Positions 18,574 through 28,128 of a stretch of 64,000 nt of DNA are shown here, piece by piece (positions within the stretch are counted from its first letter, which is position 1; each line of letters starts with the position of its first letter). The notes beneath the pieces were generated by a model. It was not told the DNA's origin. It saw only the letters and a list, made by a program, of their open reading frames with translations, and did no database searches. The translations under genes and the position numbers were made by a program. Source of the DNA: Gemmatimonadaceae bacterium (lineage in GTDB: Bacteria > Gemmatimonadota > Gemmatimonadetes > Gemmatimonadales > Gemmatimonadaceae); the NCBI GenBank assembly GCA_019637445.1, contig JAHBVS010000001.1, positions 1,709,586-1,773,585 on the forward strand. The letters run 5' to 3'.

Positions 18574-19863
18574 CTAGAACTCAAACCCAAACGCAAGATT
18601 GATATGCGTGTTGCCGTAGTTACTCGCATCATATGAAGTCTTGACGCTGCGGTACTCAAGGCCGAAGAGCAGCGGGCCCGCCGGACGCCAATGGACGTGC
18701 GCCTCCTGCGTCACGTTCTTGAACTTCACGTTCACCGCCGGCAGGTCATCGTCGTTCGGGTCGTCGAAGCCGTAGCCGATGCCCCAGAGCAGGCGCTGCG
18801 AGAGGCGGTGGTTGATCTGCACCCAGCCGCCCACGCTGCGCACCGGCGTGATCGAGTCCACGCCGAAGTTCTGCCCGATGCCACCGCCGCCGAGTCCGTG
18901 CAGCATCTGGCCACCGAAGGCCTCGCCGCGGATCTCGAGGTTCAGGGGCAGCGGGACCAGGAAGTCCACCGTGATGGCGTTGCTCGGGTGGTTCGTCTGC
19001 GCGCTGTCCTGCATCGAACCCATGTGGTAGCCGACACCGAACTCACCGCCGGCGTCCTGCTCGCCCCAACCCATTGACAGACGTGACTGCACGAAGGGCA
19101 TTCCCGTCCGTTCGGCGGCATCGAAGCCCGTCTCGTACGGGGTCTGCGGCTCGCCGGATGTCGGGGCGAGCACCGCGGCCTGCGCGCCGAATCGCAGGGC
19201 ACCGTTCGTGTGCCAGCCATAGCGAATCTGCGGCAGCCACAGCCACAGGTTGCCGGAGTAGCTGAAGTTCGGCGCGCCGATGGCGGCGATGCTGATCGGA
19301 TTCAGGTTCGATACCAGCGGCTGCTCCTGGCCGATCAACAGCTGCGAGTTCTCCCACTCGAGGATCGCGCGCGCCGTACGGATGCGCATCAAGGGGAACG
19401 TGCGGCCGCCTGGGCTCGGCACCTGTCCGCCGAAGAAGTCCACGTCGATGTCGCCGAGGAAGGTGCCGCCGAACACATCGTGCACCGTGACGGCGCCGAC
19501 GAACTGCGACTGCCGCACCGTCATGCCCATGCCGCCCTTGGGCGTGCCGTCCGGCACCTGCTTGCGGTACATCGGCACGTCCGCGTTGTTCGTCTCCTTG
19601 GAGTTCTGGAAGACGTGCATCAGCACGCGGCCGGAGAACTCGAGGCCGATGCGCGAGCGCGTGCGCACGCCGGCGTCGGCTTCGGTGGCCAGCTGCTGCC
19701 GCAACATATTGATGTAGGCCTCGGCGTCCTCGAGGCGGATCGTCAGCGAGTCGAGGCGCCGCTGCTCCGGCGTCTGCGCTTCGGCCGTCGGCGCGCCAAG
19801 CCCGAGCAGCAGGGCGCCGCACAGCGCAATTGTGACGTAGTTGCTTGACCGGAGCTTCCGCAT
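18574..19863 (-). CDS. Outer-membrane beta-barrel (porin-like) protein
   Basis: ATG at 19863 (MRKLRSSNYVTIALCG) follows the best signal-peptide logic; a longer frame adds 8 residues. The 429-residue product has a signal peptide ending at 'APTAEAQ', a short coiled coil ('QRRLDSLTIRLEDAEAYINMLRQQLATEA'), then alternating beta-strand sequence to a C-terminal Phe ('INLAFGFEF'), the usual outer-membrane insertion signal. The coiled coil followed by a barrel resembles OprO/OprP-like porins or trimeric porins with a stalk. Substrate unknown. It is divergent from the cupredoxin gene, with 18 bp between starts. Confidence 0.8.
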   Translation of the reverse strand: MRKLRSSNYVTIALCGALLLGLGAPTAEAQTPEQRRLDSLTIRLEDAEAYINMLRQQLATEADAGVRTRSRIGLEFSGRVLMHVFQNSKETNNADVPMYRKQVPDGTPKGGMGMTVRQSQFVGAVTVHDVFGGTFLGDIDVDFFGGQVPSPGGRTFPLMRIRTARAILEWENSQLLIGQEQPLVSNLNPISIAAIGAPNFSYSGNLWLWLPQIRYGWHTNGALRFGAQAAVLAPTSGEPQTPYETGFDAAERTGMPFVQSRLSMGWGEQDAGGEFGVGYHMGSMQDSAQTNHPSNAITVDFLVPLPLNLEIRGEAFGGQMLHGLGGGGIGQNFGVDSITPVRSVGGWVQINHRLSQRLLWGIGYGFDDPNDDDLPAVNVKFKNVTQEAHVHWRPAGPLLFGLEYRSVKTSYDASNYGNTHINLAFGFEF

Positions 19864-19868
19864 AGGGG

Positions 19869-19874
19869 TACCCT
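19869..19874 (+). promoter_or_regulatory. -10 box TACCCT, predicted leaderless start
   Basis: TACCCT lies 7 nt before ATG 19882 in an 18-bp divergent gap, which leaves no room for a -35 outside the neighbouring gene or for a ribosome-binding site. Confidence 0.4.
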
Positions 19875-19881
19875 TGGCGTG

Positions 19882-20595
19882 ATGCACGCACGGTATCGGG
19901 ACTCAAAGCGCACACGTCCGCTGGGACGCATCGCCGTGATGGCGGCGTTGCTGGCCGGGATGGGCGCGTCCGCGTCCGCCCAAGGAGCGGTGAGCGGGCG
20001 AATCACGATCACGGAGCGTCCCGGCGAGGAAACGACCGACATCGCCAATACGGTGATTTACCTCGTGCCGCAGGATCCCGCGAGTGCGCGGACCTCGCCG
20101 CAGCGCGTTGACATCGCGATGAAGGAACGCAGCTTCATGCCACGGGTGCGCATCGTGACGCCGGGCAGCCGCGTGGACTTCCCGAATCAGGACCCGTTCC
20201 GCCACAACATCTTCTCGACGACGCCGGGCGCAGTCTTTGACCTCGGCTTGTATCCGGCGGGGCAGTCCAAGGATGCGCACTTCCGCCGCGCGGGCGCGTT
20301 CCCCGTGTACTGCAACATCCATCCGCGGATGACGGCGTTCGTGGTGGTCGTGCCGTCGCCGTGGTTTGCGATGGCGCAGGAGAACGGTTCGTTCCGCATC
20401 GCCAACGTGCCGGCGGGGAGCTACACGCTGCACGTCTGGCACGAGCGAGCCGCCGAGTTCGAGCGTGAGGTCACGGTCGCCGCCGGCGGACTGGGTGGAA
20501 ACGACCTCACGATCGATGCGCGCGGGTTCCGCTTCGCGCAGCACAAGAACAAGTTTGGGCGAGAGTACGACAAGACCGGCCGCGACCGGTACTAG
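19882..20595 (+). CDS. Secreted cupredoxin (plastocyanin-like) protein
   Basis: The 237-residue protein (ATG 19882; a GTG directly before is also possible) has a signal peptide ending near 'GASASAQG'. A cupredoxin domain follows, with likely copper ligands His in 'FPNQDPFRHNIFS' and Cys-His-Met in 'YCNIHPRMTAF', and a C-terminal carboxypeptidase-regulatory-like strand domain ('GSFRIANVPAGSYTLHVWHERA'). This layout is common in proteins annotated as methylamine-utilisation or plastocyanin-like. It probably carries copper or electrons in the periplasm. It precedes the sensor kinase gene by 25 bp and may share its transcript. Confidence 0.85.
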   Translation: MHARYRDSKRTRPLGRIAVMAALLAGMGASASAQGAVSGRITITERPGEETTDIANTVIYLVPQDPASARTSPQRVDIAMKERSFMPRVRIVTPGSRVDFPNQDPFRHNIFSTTPGAVFDLGLYPAGQSKDAHFRRAGAFPVYCNIHPRMTAFVVVVPSPWFAMAQENGSFRIANVPAGSYTLHVWHERAAEFEREVTVAAGGLGGNDLTIDARGFRFAQHKNKFGREYDKTGRDRY

Positions 20596-20620
20596 CTTCA
20601 GCTAGCCTCAGCCCCCCTCC

Positions 20621-22621
20621 GTGGCCTCACGCGGACTCAGCCTCACCCTGAAGATCTTCCTCGGCACCAGCGCGGTCCTCGCGCTGGTGTTGGCGACGAC
20701 GCTCGCGTTCACGTCCCGCTCGGCGAGCTCGGCGGCGGATGCGTCGGTGCAGCGCGTGGTGAGTTCGGCGCGCACGGGGTTGCTGGCGCAGTTGGATGGG
20801 CGCAGCGAGGGCCTCGTGCGGTCGGCGGAGAGCGTGGCCAGCAATGCCGGGTTGCGCGCCATCGTCGCGGACCGCGATACGGCTACGGCCATAGACCAGG
20901 CGATGGTCGCGGTGGACGTCACCCAGTCCGACTGGGCCCAGCTCGTGGACCGCGATGGGACGCGGCTCGCCAAGAGCGACGAGCCCGACGCCCCGCTTGT
21001 CTCGCTCGCCAATTCGCCGGCCATCGGCGGCGCGCTCGAGGGCGACCCGGTCACCGCATTCGGCATCGACGACGACACCCTGCTGATGCAGCTGGCCGTC
21101 GTGCCGATCCTCGACCAGCGGGTCTACGGCGCGCTGATGGTCGTGCGCTACCTCGACGACGCCTTCGCGACGCAGGTGCGCCAAGCCGCATTCGACCAGC
21201 TCGAGGTCGTCTTCTACGCGTTGGACATGGAAGACAACCCCATCGCAAACGGCGCGACGCTGGAGCGACGCGCACTCAGCCGCGCCGCGCTCTCCGACCT
21301 GCGCGCGGTCGCCGAGGCGGAAGAGTCGCAGTCCACAACCACCGTGACGATCGGTGCCAACGAGTACGTGGCCCTCGGCGGCGTGCTCCGGTCCGCCGGC
21401 GGCACGCCGCTCGGCGGATTCGCGCTACTCCGCGATCGCGACGCTGAGTTCGCTGTCTTCCGCGCGCTGCAGCGCACAATCCTCTACTCGGGGCTGATTG
21501 CCCTCGCCTTTGCCGGCCTGTTCTCCTGGCTGGTGGCCGGCTGGGTCACGCGGCCGGTGGCCAAGCTCGCCGACGCCACCCGCCGCGCCAGCGACGGCGA
21601 CTACAACGCCGAGATCACCGCCAACTCGCCCGACGAGATTGGCGCCCTGGCCGCCGCCTTCCGCCGGCTGCTCGCCGACCTGCGCGAGAAGCAGCAGCTG
21701 GTGGAGTTCCTGAGCTCGGCGTCCAACGAGGCCAAGACGGTGCAGATGCCGTCTATGAGCGGCACCGTCGGGCGGCAGATCGCCGAGCAGGGCATCAAGC
21801 CGGGCGGCCTGTTCGCCAATCGCTACGAAGTGAAGGAGATGCTCGGCCAGGGCGGGATGGGCACGGTGTTCAAGGCCGTGGACCGCGAGCTGGGCGAGGT
21901 CATCGCCATCAAGACGCTCAAGGAGGACTTCCTCAAGCAGGAACCGGCGGCGCTGGAGCGCTTCAAGTCCGAGATCCGGCTCGCCCGGCGTATCTCGCAC
22001 CGCAACGTGGTGCGCACGCACGATCTCGGTGAGACCAACGGCCAGTACTTCATCACGATGGAGTACGTCGACGGCAAGTCACTGCGCGAGCTGATCAAGA
22101 CGCGCGGCAAGCTTCCCGTGGCGGTGACGTTGTCGGTGGGCAAGCAGTTGGCGCGCGCGCTGGAGGTGGCCCACGAGCAGGGCATCATCCATCGCGACAT
22201 CAAGCCGGCGAACATGGTCGTCGAGCCGGACGGCGTGCTCAAGGTGATGGACTTTGGCATCGCGCGGATGGCGTCGCAGCCGCAGGAGAGCGGCGTGACG
22301 ATGCAGGGGGCGATTGTCGGCACGCCGGAGTACATGGCGCCGGAGCAGGTGCTGGGCGAGGGCGTGGACCATCGCGCCGACCTGTACGCTGCCGGCTGCG
22401 TGCTCTTCGAGTGCCTCACCGGGCGTGCGCCGTTCAAGGCCGAGACGCCCTACCAGCTTGTCGCCCAGCTGCTGGAGGACATCCCGCCGCACGTGCGCTC
22501 GCTCAATCCCGAGGTGCCGGGGGCCTTGGACCAGCTGGTCGCCGACCTGCTCGCCAAGCAGCCCGCCCAGCGGCCGGCCAACGCGGCGGCGATGCACGAC
22601 CGGCTGGCGGCGCTGGACTAG
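20621..22621 (+). CDS. Transmembrane Ser/Thr protein kinase with extracytoplasmic sensor and HAMP domain
   Basis: The 666-residue protein starts with GTG at 20621. An N-terminal membrane helix (~9-30), a periplasmic sensor of about 250 residues resembling a double-CACHE domain, a second membrane helix (~287-308), a HAMP linker ('WLVAGWVTRPVAKLADATRRASDGDYNAEI...DEIGALAAAFRRL') and a eukaryotic-type kinase domain from ~400 ('YEVKEMLGQGGMGTVFKAVDRELGEVIAIKTLKE', 'HRDIKPANMVV', 'VMDFGIARM', 'GTPEYMAPEQV') are visible. A chemoreceptor-like sensor and HAMP joined to a Ser/Thr kinase instead of a histidine kinase is notable. All catalytic residues are present. Confidence 0.92.
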   Translation: MASRGLSLTLKIFLGTSAVLALVLATTLAFTSRSASSAADASVQRVVSSARTGLLAQLDGRSEGLVRSAESVASNAGLRAIVADRDTATAIDQAMVAVDVTQSDWAQLVDRDGTRLAKSDEPDAPLVSLANSPAIGGALEGDPVTAFGIDDDTLLMQLAVVPILDQRVYGALMVVRYLDDAFATQVRQAAFDQLEVVFYALDMEDNPIANGATLERRALSRAALSDLRAVAEAEESQSTTTVTIGANEYVALGGVLRSAGGTPLGGFALLRDRDAEFAVFRALQRTILYSGLIALAFAGLFSWLVAGWVTRPVAKLADATRRASDGDYNAEITANSPDEIGALAAAFRRLLADLREKQQLVEFLSSASNEAKTVQMPSMSGTVGRQIAEQGIKPGGLFANRYEVKEMLGQGGMGTVFKAVDRELGEVIAIKTLKEDFLKQEPAALERFKSEIRLARRISHRNVVRTHDLGETNGQYFITMEYVDGKSLRELIKTRGKLPVAVTLSVGKQLARALEVAHEQGIIHRDIKPANMVVEPDGVLKVMDFGIARMASQPQESGVTMQGAIVGTPEYMAPEQVLGEGVDHRADLYAAGCVLFECLTGRAPFKAETPYQLVAQLLEDIPPHVRSLNPEVPGALDQLVADLLAKQPAQRPANAAAMHDRLAALD

Positions 22622-22720
22622 CCGAGGCGGGGCGGCGCGGGCAAGGCGCCACCTGCCGACACGCACGGCGGCCCACTGGGCGGCGTCCCCCTCCGGACGT
22701 CGCCCATTAGATTTCCCCCT
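22622..22720 (+). other. Intergenic leader of sucA
   Basis: The 99-bp gap is GC-rich and has no clear terminator for the kinase gene. Its only recognisable signal is the TAGATT box next to the sucA start. Confidence 0.4.
22708..22713 (+). promoter_or_regulatory. -10 box TAGATT, predicted leaderless start
   Basis: TAGATT lies 7 nt before ATG 22721 of sucA; the spacer TCCCCCT is pyrimidine-only, so there is no Shine-Dalgarno sequence. Confidence 0.55.
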
Positions 22721-25468
22721 ATGGCACAGGAGCCGATTGCGAGCGTCTTCAACGACGCCTACGCCGCAGAAATGTTTGAGGCCTATCGCCAGGACCCGTC
22801 CTCCGTGGATGAGTCCTGGCGCCAGTTTTTCCGTTTCGCTGAAGAGGCGATGGGTCGTGGGCCCAGCGCGCAGGGTGACGAGGAGTTCGCCCGCATCGCT
22901 GCCGCCGCCGCGCGCCACATCAACGGAATTCGCCACTACGGGCATCTTGCCGTGCAGCTGGATCCGCTCGGCACGCCACCGCCAGGCGCGCAGGAGCTGA
23001 CGCCGGAGTTCTACGGCATTACTGAGGAACAGCTGGGGCAGGTCAGCGGCGCGGCCCTGGGCTTCCCGCACCTTGAGACGGCCAAGGACGTGGCCGACCG
23101 CCTGCGCCTGCGCTACACGCGCAACCTCGCCGTCGAGGTGCAGCACGTGGGCAGCGAGGAGGAACGCCAGTGGTTCCGCGAGCTGTTCACGGCCGAGAAG
23201 CTCACGCGCCCGCTCACGCCCGACGAGAAGAAGGCCGCGCTGCGCCACCTCACCGAGGTGGACGGCTTCGAGCGCTTCCTCGGCCGCACCTTCGTGGGCT
23301 ACAAGCGCTTCTCCATCGAAGGCACGGATGCGTTGGTGCCGATGCTGCACACGGCTGTCGAGGAACTCGCGCGCGCCGGCGCCAAGCAGGTCGCCATCTC
23401 TATGGCGCACCGCGGCCGGCTCAGCGTGCTGGCCCACGTGCTCGAGAAGCCGCTGACGCAGATCTTCGGCGAGTTCCAGGGCCAGCACGGCCACCTCACC
23501 GGCGCCTCCACTGGCGACGTGAAGTACCACCTCGGCTTCGAGGGCACGCATCAGATCGACGGCGGCGAGGTCCGCGTGTCGCTGATGCCGAACCCCAGCC
23601 ACCTGGAGATTGTGAACCCCGTGCTCGCGGGCACGGTACGCGCGCTGCAGCGCGACAACAACGATCCGATGACGCGTGACGAGTCGCGCGTGGTGCCAAT
23701 CTGCATCCACGGCGACGCGGCGTTCCCCGGCGAGGGCATCGTCGCCGAGACGTTCAACCTCTCGCGGCTGCGCGCGTACCGCGTGGGTGGCACGCTGCAC
23801 ATCATCGTCAACAACCAGATCGGTTTCACGACGGATCCCATCGACTCGCGCTCGACGCGCTACGCGTCGGACATGGCGAAGGGCTTCGAGATCCCGATCA
23901 TCCACGTGAACGCGGACGACGCCGAGGCCTGCATCATCGCGATGCGCATCGCCACGGCCTACCGCACGCGCTTCAAGAAGGACTTCCTGATCGACCTCGT
24001 GGGCTACCGCCGTTGGGGCCACAACGAGGGCGACGAACCCACGTACACGCAGCCGTCACTGTACGAGAAGGTAAAGGCGCATCCGACGGCGCGACTCGTG
24101 TGGGCGGCGCGCCTGGAGCAGGAAGGCGTGGTCAGCAAGGACGAGGTCGAGGCGCTCGACAAGCAGATCGCCGAGGAGTACAAGGCGGCGTACGAGGAGT
24201 CCAAGACCGCCCCCGAGCCGAAGACGGGCGCGGAGCCGGACTCCGGCACGCTGCAGGTGCCGACGGCAGTGCCCGCCGAGACGCTGCGTCAGTACAACGA
24301 GGCGCTGCTGACATATCCGGGCGACTTCAAGCCGCATCCGCGCCTGGCCAAGCAGCTTGAGCGTCGGCGCGACGCGCTCTCGGGTGAGGCCTCGATCGAC
24401 TGGGGCCACGCCGAGCAGATGGCCTTCGCCAGCATCCTCGTCGATGGCCTGCACATCCGGATGTCGGGGCAGGACGTGGAGCGTGGGACCTTCTCGCATC
24501 GCCACGCCGTACTCAGCGACGTCGAGACGGGCCGCAAGTATTCGCCGCTGGCCCATCTCCCCGGCGCCAAGGGACGTTTCGAGCTCTACAACTCGGCGCT
24601 CAGCGAGACCGCGGTGCTTGGTTTCGAGTACGGCTACAGCGTCGTGGCCAAGCGGACGCTGGCGCTGTGGGAGGCGCAGTTCGGCGATTTCGCCAACGTC
24701 GCGCAGCCGATCATCGACCAGTTCATTGCGTCGGACCGCGCCAAGTGGGCGCAGGACTCGGGACTCGTGCTGCTGCTGCCGCACGGCTACGAGGGTCAGG
24801 GCCCGGAGCATTCGAGCGCACGTCTTGAGCGATTCCTGCAGCTCTGCGCCGAGGGCAACATGCGCGTGGCGTATCCCAGCACGCCGGCGCAGTACTTCCA
24901 CATCCTGCGGCGGCAGACGAAGGTGCCGCGCCGTCCGCTGGTGCTGATGCAGCCCAAGTCGCTGCTGCGCCTGGCACAGGCGGCGAGCAAGGTGACGGAC
25001 CTGAGCGAGGCGGGCTTCCGCGCGGTGATCGACGATCCCGCCGGCGCCGAGAAGCGGCAGCACGTGAAGCGCCTCGTGTTCTGCACGGGCAAGGTCTACT
25101 ACGACCTGCTCGCCGCGGGCATTCCGGAGAGTGTCGCGGTGGCGCGCGTCGAGGAGCTGTATCCCTGGCCGCACGAGGACGTGGCGTCGCTGGTGGACCG
25201 CTACCCGGCGATCGACGAGGTGGCCTGGGTGCAGGAAGAGCCGAAGAACATGGGTGCATGGAGCTTCGTCGCGCCGCGCCTGCGCGTGTCCACGGGCAAC
25301 GCGCTGGTGATTCGCTACTACGGACGCGCTGAGCAAGCGAGTCCGGCGGAAGGCTACGCGGACACGCACGCGGCCGAGCAGCAGCGCATCGTGAACGAGG
25401 CGCTGTCGGCGCCGGTGCGGATGACGGGAGCGCGGCGCCCCTCGGGTGCCGCGAAGATCGGATGGTGA
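22721..25468 (+). CDS. sucA: 2-oxoglutarate dehydrogenase E1 component
   Basis: A 915-residue thiamine-diphosphate enzyme of full family length. The E2-binding N-terminus 'IASVFNDAYAAEMFEAYRQDPSSVDESWRQFF', the 'GRTFVGYKRFSIEGTDALVPML' and 'AHRGRLSVLAHVLEKP' segments, the TPP-binding core 'GDAAFPGEGIVAETFNLS...VGGTLHIIVNNQIGFTT', 'GHNEGDEPTYTQPSLY', and the transketolase-like C-terminus 'PHGYEGQGPEHSSARLERFL' are all present. It decarboxylates 2-oxoglutarate in the citric-acid cycle. Unusually, no E2 (sucB) gene follows; the next gene is a PIG-L deacetylase. An E3 (lpd) gene is 37 kb away in the same window. Confidence 0.95.
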   Translation: MAQEPIASVFNDAYAAEMFEAYRQDPSSVDESWRQFFRFAEEAMGRGPSAQGDEEFARIAAAAARHINGIRHYGHLAVQLDPLGTPPPGAQELTPEFYGITEEQLGQVSGAALGFPHLETAKDVADRLRLRYTRNLAVEVQHVGSEEERQWFRELFTAEKLTRPLTPDEKKAALRHLTEVDGFERFLGRTFVGYKRFSIEGTDALVPMLHTAVEELARAGAKQVAISMAHRGRLSVLAHVLEKPLTQIFGEFQGQHGHLTGASTGDVKYHLGFEGTHQIDGGEVRVSLMPNPSHLEIVNPVLAGTVRALQRDNNDPMTRDESRVVPICIHGDAAFPGEGIVAETFNLSRLRAYRVGGTLHIIVNNQIGFTTDPIDSRSTRYASDMAKGFEIPIIHVNADDAEACIIAMRIATAYRTRFKKDFLIDLVGYRRWGHNEGDEPTYTQPSLYEKVKAHPTARLVWAARLEQEGVVSKDEVEALDKQIAEEYKAAYEESKTAPEPKTGAEPDSGTLQVPTAVPAETLRQYNEALLTYPGDFKPHPRLAKQLERRRDALSGEASIDWGHAEQMAFASILVDGLHIRMSGQDVERGTFSHRHAVLSDVETGRKYSPLAHLPGAKGRFELYNSALSETAVLGFEYGYSVVAKRTLALWEAQFGDFANVAQPIIDQFIASDRAKWAQDSGLVLLLPHGYEGQGPEHSSARLERFLQLCAEGNMRVAYPSTPAQYFHILRRQTKVPRRPLVLMQPKSLLRLAQAASKVTDLSEAGFRAVIDDPAGAEKRQHVKRLVFCTGKVYYDLLAAGIPESVAVARVEELYPWPHEDVASLVDRYPAIDEVAWVQEEPKNMGAWSFVAPRLRVSTGNALVIRYYGRAEQASPAEGYADTHAAEQQRIVNEALSAPVRMTGARRPSGAAKIGW

Positions 25469-28125
25469 GCCGGCGCGCGCTGTGGGGCGCGCTGCTCGTG
25501 GTGGCAGTCCTGGCGCCGCGCCTTGCCTTCGGGCAGGAGCGCGGCGCTGCTGCGTTGGACCAACTGCTGCGCGGCATCACCGTGACGGGACGCGTGCTGC
25601 ACATCGGGGCGCATCCCGACGACGAGGACACGAACCTGCTGGCGATGCTGGCGCGCGGGCACCAGGTGCACACCGCCTACCTCTCGCTTACGCGCGGTGA
25701 TGGTGGGCAGAACCTGATCGGCAACGAGTTGGGCGACGCGTTGGGCGCGATCCGCACGGAGGAGTTGCTGTCCGCGCGGCGCGTGGATGGTGCGCAGCAG
25801 TTCTTCTCGCGGGCCTATGACTTTGGGTTCTCCAAGTCGGCGGAAGAAACGTTTACGCAGTGGGACCGCGAGGCACTGACCGGTGACGTGGTGCGGGTGA
25901 TCCGCGCGTTCCGGCCGCAGGTGGTGGTGGCGGTGTGGACTGGCACGCGGGCGGATGGGCACGGGCACCACGAGGCCTCGGGCATCCTCGCGCGCGATGG
26001 CTTCGACGCGGCCGCGGATACGCTGCGCTTCCCGGTGGCCACGCACGGCCGGCCGTGGACGCCGCAGAAGTTCTATCGCAGTGCGCGAGGGTCGCGCGGC
26101 GCGACGGCGACGTTGACGATGGACGCGGGCCGCTACGATCCGGTGCTGGGACGCAGTGCGGCGGAAATCGCCGGCGAAAGCCGGTCGCAGCATCGCTCGC
26201 AGGGCTTTGGCGCGTTGGAGCGCTTGGGCACGGTGCCCGTTCGGCTCACGCGAGAACTCACGCGCGTGAACGCCGATGTCGCGGCCGCAGACGAGCACAC
26301 GCTGTTCGATGGTGTGGATACCACAGCCGCCGGACTTGCGACGCTTGCAGCGACCCGCGGCGTGCCCTTGGTGACGATCGCCGCGCTTGCAGATTCGTTG
26401 CGGCGCCAGGCGGACTACCGTGATCCCGGTGCGATTGTGCCGGGACTCGCGCGTCTGGTTGGGCGTTTGGTGTTCGCGCGCGAGACCGTCAAGCGCTGCG
26501 GCATCGTGCCGATCACGCAGTACGAGCGCATCAACGGCGTGCCGGCGGTGTGCGACGAGACCGACCTCGCGCTGGAGCGCAGCGTCAACCTGATGCTGGA
26601 GCGCGCGCAGGCAGCGTTGCTCGAGGCGGCGGGCGTGGTGGTGGAGGTGACGACCACGCAGGAGCTGCTCGCCTTCGGTGACGGCACACGGGCGCGCCTC
26701 AACATCTACAACCGCGGACGGTGGCCGATCTTGGTTGGCGGCGCACGGATCTCTGGTGCGCGCCCGATCGGCTTCGCTGCGCCGCTGGAGATCGCTGCGG
26801 GGACGGACACGGTGATCGACGTGCCGATCGTGGCCATCGCCGATCATCGCCCGTATTGGATCGGCCCCAAGGAAGGCGCGATGTTCCCCGACGGCCAGTC
26901 GCCGGCGGACGGCGTCGCGCGCGTCTCGAGCGGTGTGACGGTGGAGATGGTGCCGCGCGTGTCCGTTGCCGACGACGCGCGGCGGCTTACCGATGTCCGC
27001 GTGGAGATGGCGATCGCCGGCACCCGCGTGACCGCTGATGGCGGCAGCATCGTGTACCGCTTCGCCGACCCGGTGCTTGGGGAACAACGGCGTCCGGTCG
27101 GCGGCGTCCCGCCGATCACCATCCGGCTCGATCGCACGCTCGAGTACATGCGGGCGAACGAGCAGGTGGAGCGGCGCATCACGGTGACGCTGCGTTCGCA
27201 CACGGAGCAGCCGCGCACGCTGCGCTTCCGCACGCTGATTCCCGAGGGACTTCGCGGCTCCGGCCTGCCGGACTCGCTCGTGCTAGCGCCCGGCGCGACC
27301 CAGGAACTCGCGCTTACGCTTACGGGGCGCTTGGCGCCGGGCCGCTACGACTTTGGCGTCGGGGCCGAGTCCGATGGCACGGTGTTCGTGGAGGGCTTCG
27401 CGACGATCGAGTATCCGCACATACGGCCCGTGCGCCTGTACCGGCAGTCGTCGGCGTATCTGCTGGCCGTGCCGGTGAGCGTGCCGCGCGCGCTGCGCGT
27501 GGCTTATGTGGTCGGCGTGTCCGACGGTATCGCGCCGGTTCTCTCGCAGCTGCAGATCCCGACCACGGCGATCTCAGCGGACCAACTGGCGCTGATTGAC
27601 CTTGAGCAGTACACGACCGTCGTGATTGGGCCCAGGGCGTACGACGCCAACCCGGAACTCGCGGCGTCCAATCCCCGATTGTTTGAGTGGGTGCGCAAGG
27701 GAGGAACCCTGGTCGTCCAGTACGGGCAGTACGAGATGCAGCGGCCGGGCATGACGCCGGCGCCGATCGGCTTCTCGCGGCCGGCGGCGCGCGTGACGCG
27801 CGAGGACGCGCCCGTGCGCGTGCTCGATGCACAGTCCCGCCTGCTGCGCTGGCCGAACCGCATCACCGACGCAGACTGGGCGGACTGGGTGCAGGAGCGC
27901 GCGCTGTATATGCCCACCGACATCGACTCGACGTATCGCACGCCGCTGGCGATGAACGACCCCGACGAGGACGAGCGCCGCGGTGCCTTGCTCGAGCTGC
28001 GGTACGGGCAGGGGCGTTACGTGTACACCTCGCTCTCGCTCTTCCGTCAGATCCCCGGTGGCGTGCCAGGTGGCGCGCGCTTGCTGGTCAACCTTCTCTC
28101 GGCAGGGTTGCCAGCGGATCGATAG
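25462..28125 (+). CDS. Secreted PIG-L/LmbE family deacetylase, large form
   Basis: ATG at 25462 overlaps the sucA stop by 7 bp (GTG 25465 is the next choice). The 887-residue protein has a signal peptide ending near 'APRLAFGQ'. The PIG-L domain occupies roughly residues 40-260, with the zinc motif 'GAHPDDEDTN' and 'ADGHGHHEASG'. The remaining ~600 residues hold beta-rich NEW3-like segments and, near residues 700-800, a glutamine-amidotransferase-like fold ('TVVIGPRAYDANPELAASNPRLFEWVRKGGTLVVQYGQ'). PIG-L enzymes remove acetyl groups from N-acetylglucosamine-type sugars; this large exported form may act on glycans outside the cell. Confidence 0.88.
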   Translation: MVSRRALWGALLVVAVLAPRLAFGQERGAAALDQLLRGITVTGRVLHIGAHPDDEDTNLLAMLARGHQVHTAYLSLTRGDGGQNLIGNELGDALGAIRTEELLSARRVDGAQQFFSRAYDFGFSKSAEETFTQWDREALTGDVVRVIRAFRPQVVVAVWTGTRADGHGHHEASGILARDGFDAAADTLRFPVATHGRPWTPQKFYRSARGSRGATATLTMDAGRYDPVLGRSAAEIAGESRSQHRSQGFGALERLGTVPVRLTRELTRVNADVAAADEHTLFDGVDTTAAGLATLAATRGVPLVTIAALADSLRRQADYRDPGAIVPGLARLVGRLVFARETVKRCGIVPITQYERINGVPAVCDETDLALERSVNLMLERAQAALLEAAGVVVEVTTTQELLAFGDGTRARLNIYNRGRWPILVGGARISGARPIGFAAPLEIAAGTDTVIDVPIVAIADHRPYWIGPKEGAMFPDGQSPADGVARVSSGVTVEMVPRVSVADDARRLTDVRVEMAIAGTRVTADGGSIVYRFADPVLGEQRRPVGGVPPITIRLDRTLEYMRANEQVERRITVTLRSHTEQPRTLRFRTLIPEGLRGSGLPDSLVLAPGATQELALTLTGRLAPGRYDFGVGAESDGTVFVEGFATIEYPHIRPVRLYRQSSAYLLAVPVSVPRALRVAYVVGVSDGIAPVLSQLQIPTTAISADQLALIDLEQYTTVVIGPRAYDANPELAASNPRLFEWVRKGGTLVVQYGQYEMQRPGMTPAPIGFSRPAARVTREDAPVRVLDAQSRLLRWPNRITDADWADWVQERALYMPTDIDSTYRTPLAMNDPDEDERRGALLELRYGQGRYVYTSLSLFRQIPGGVPGGARLLVNLLSAGLPADR

Positions 28126-28128
28126 CGT

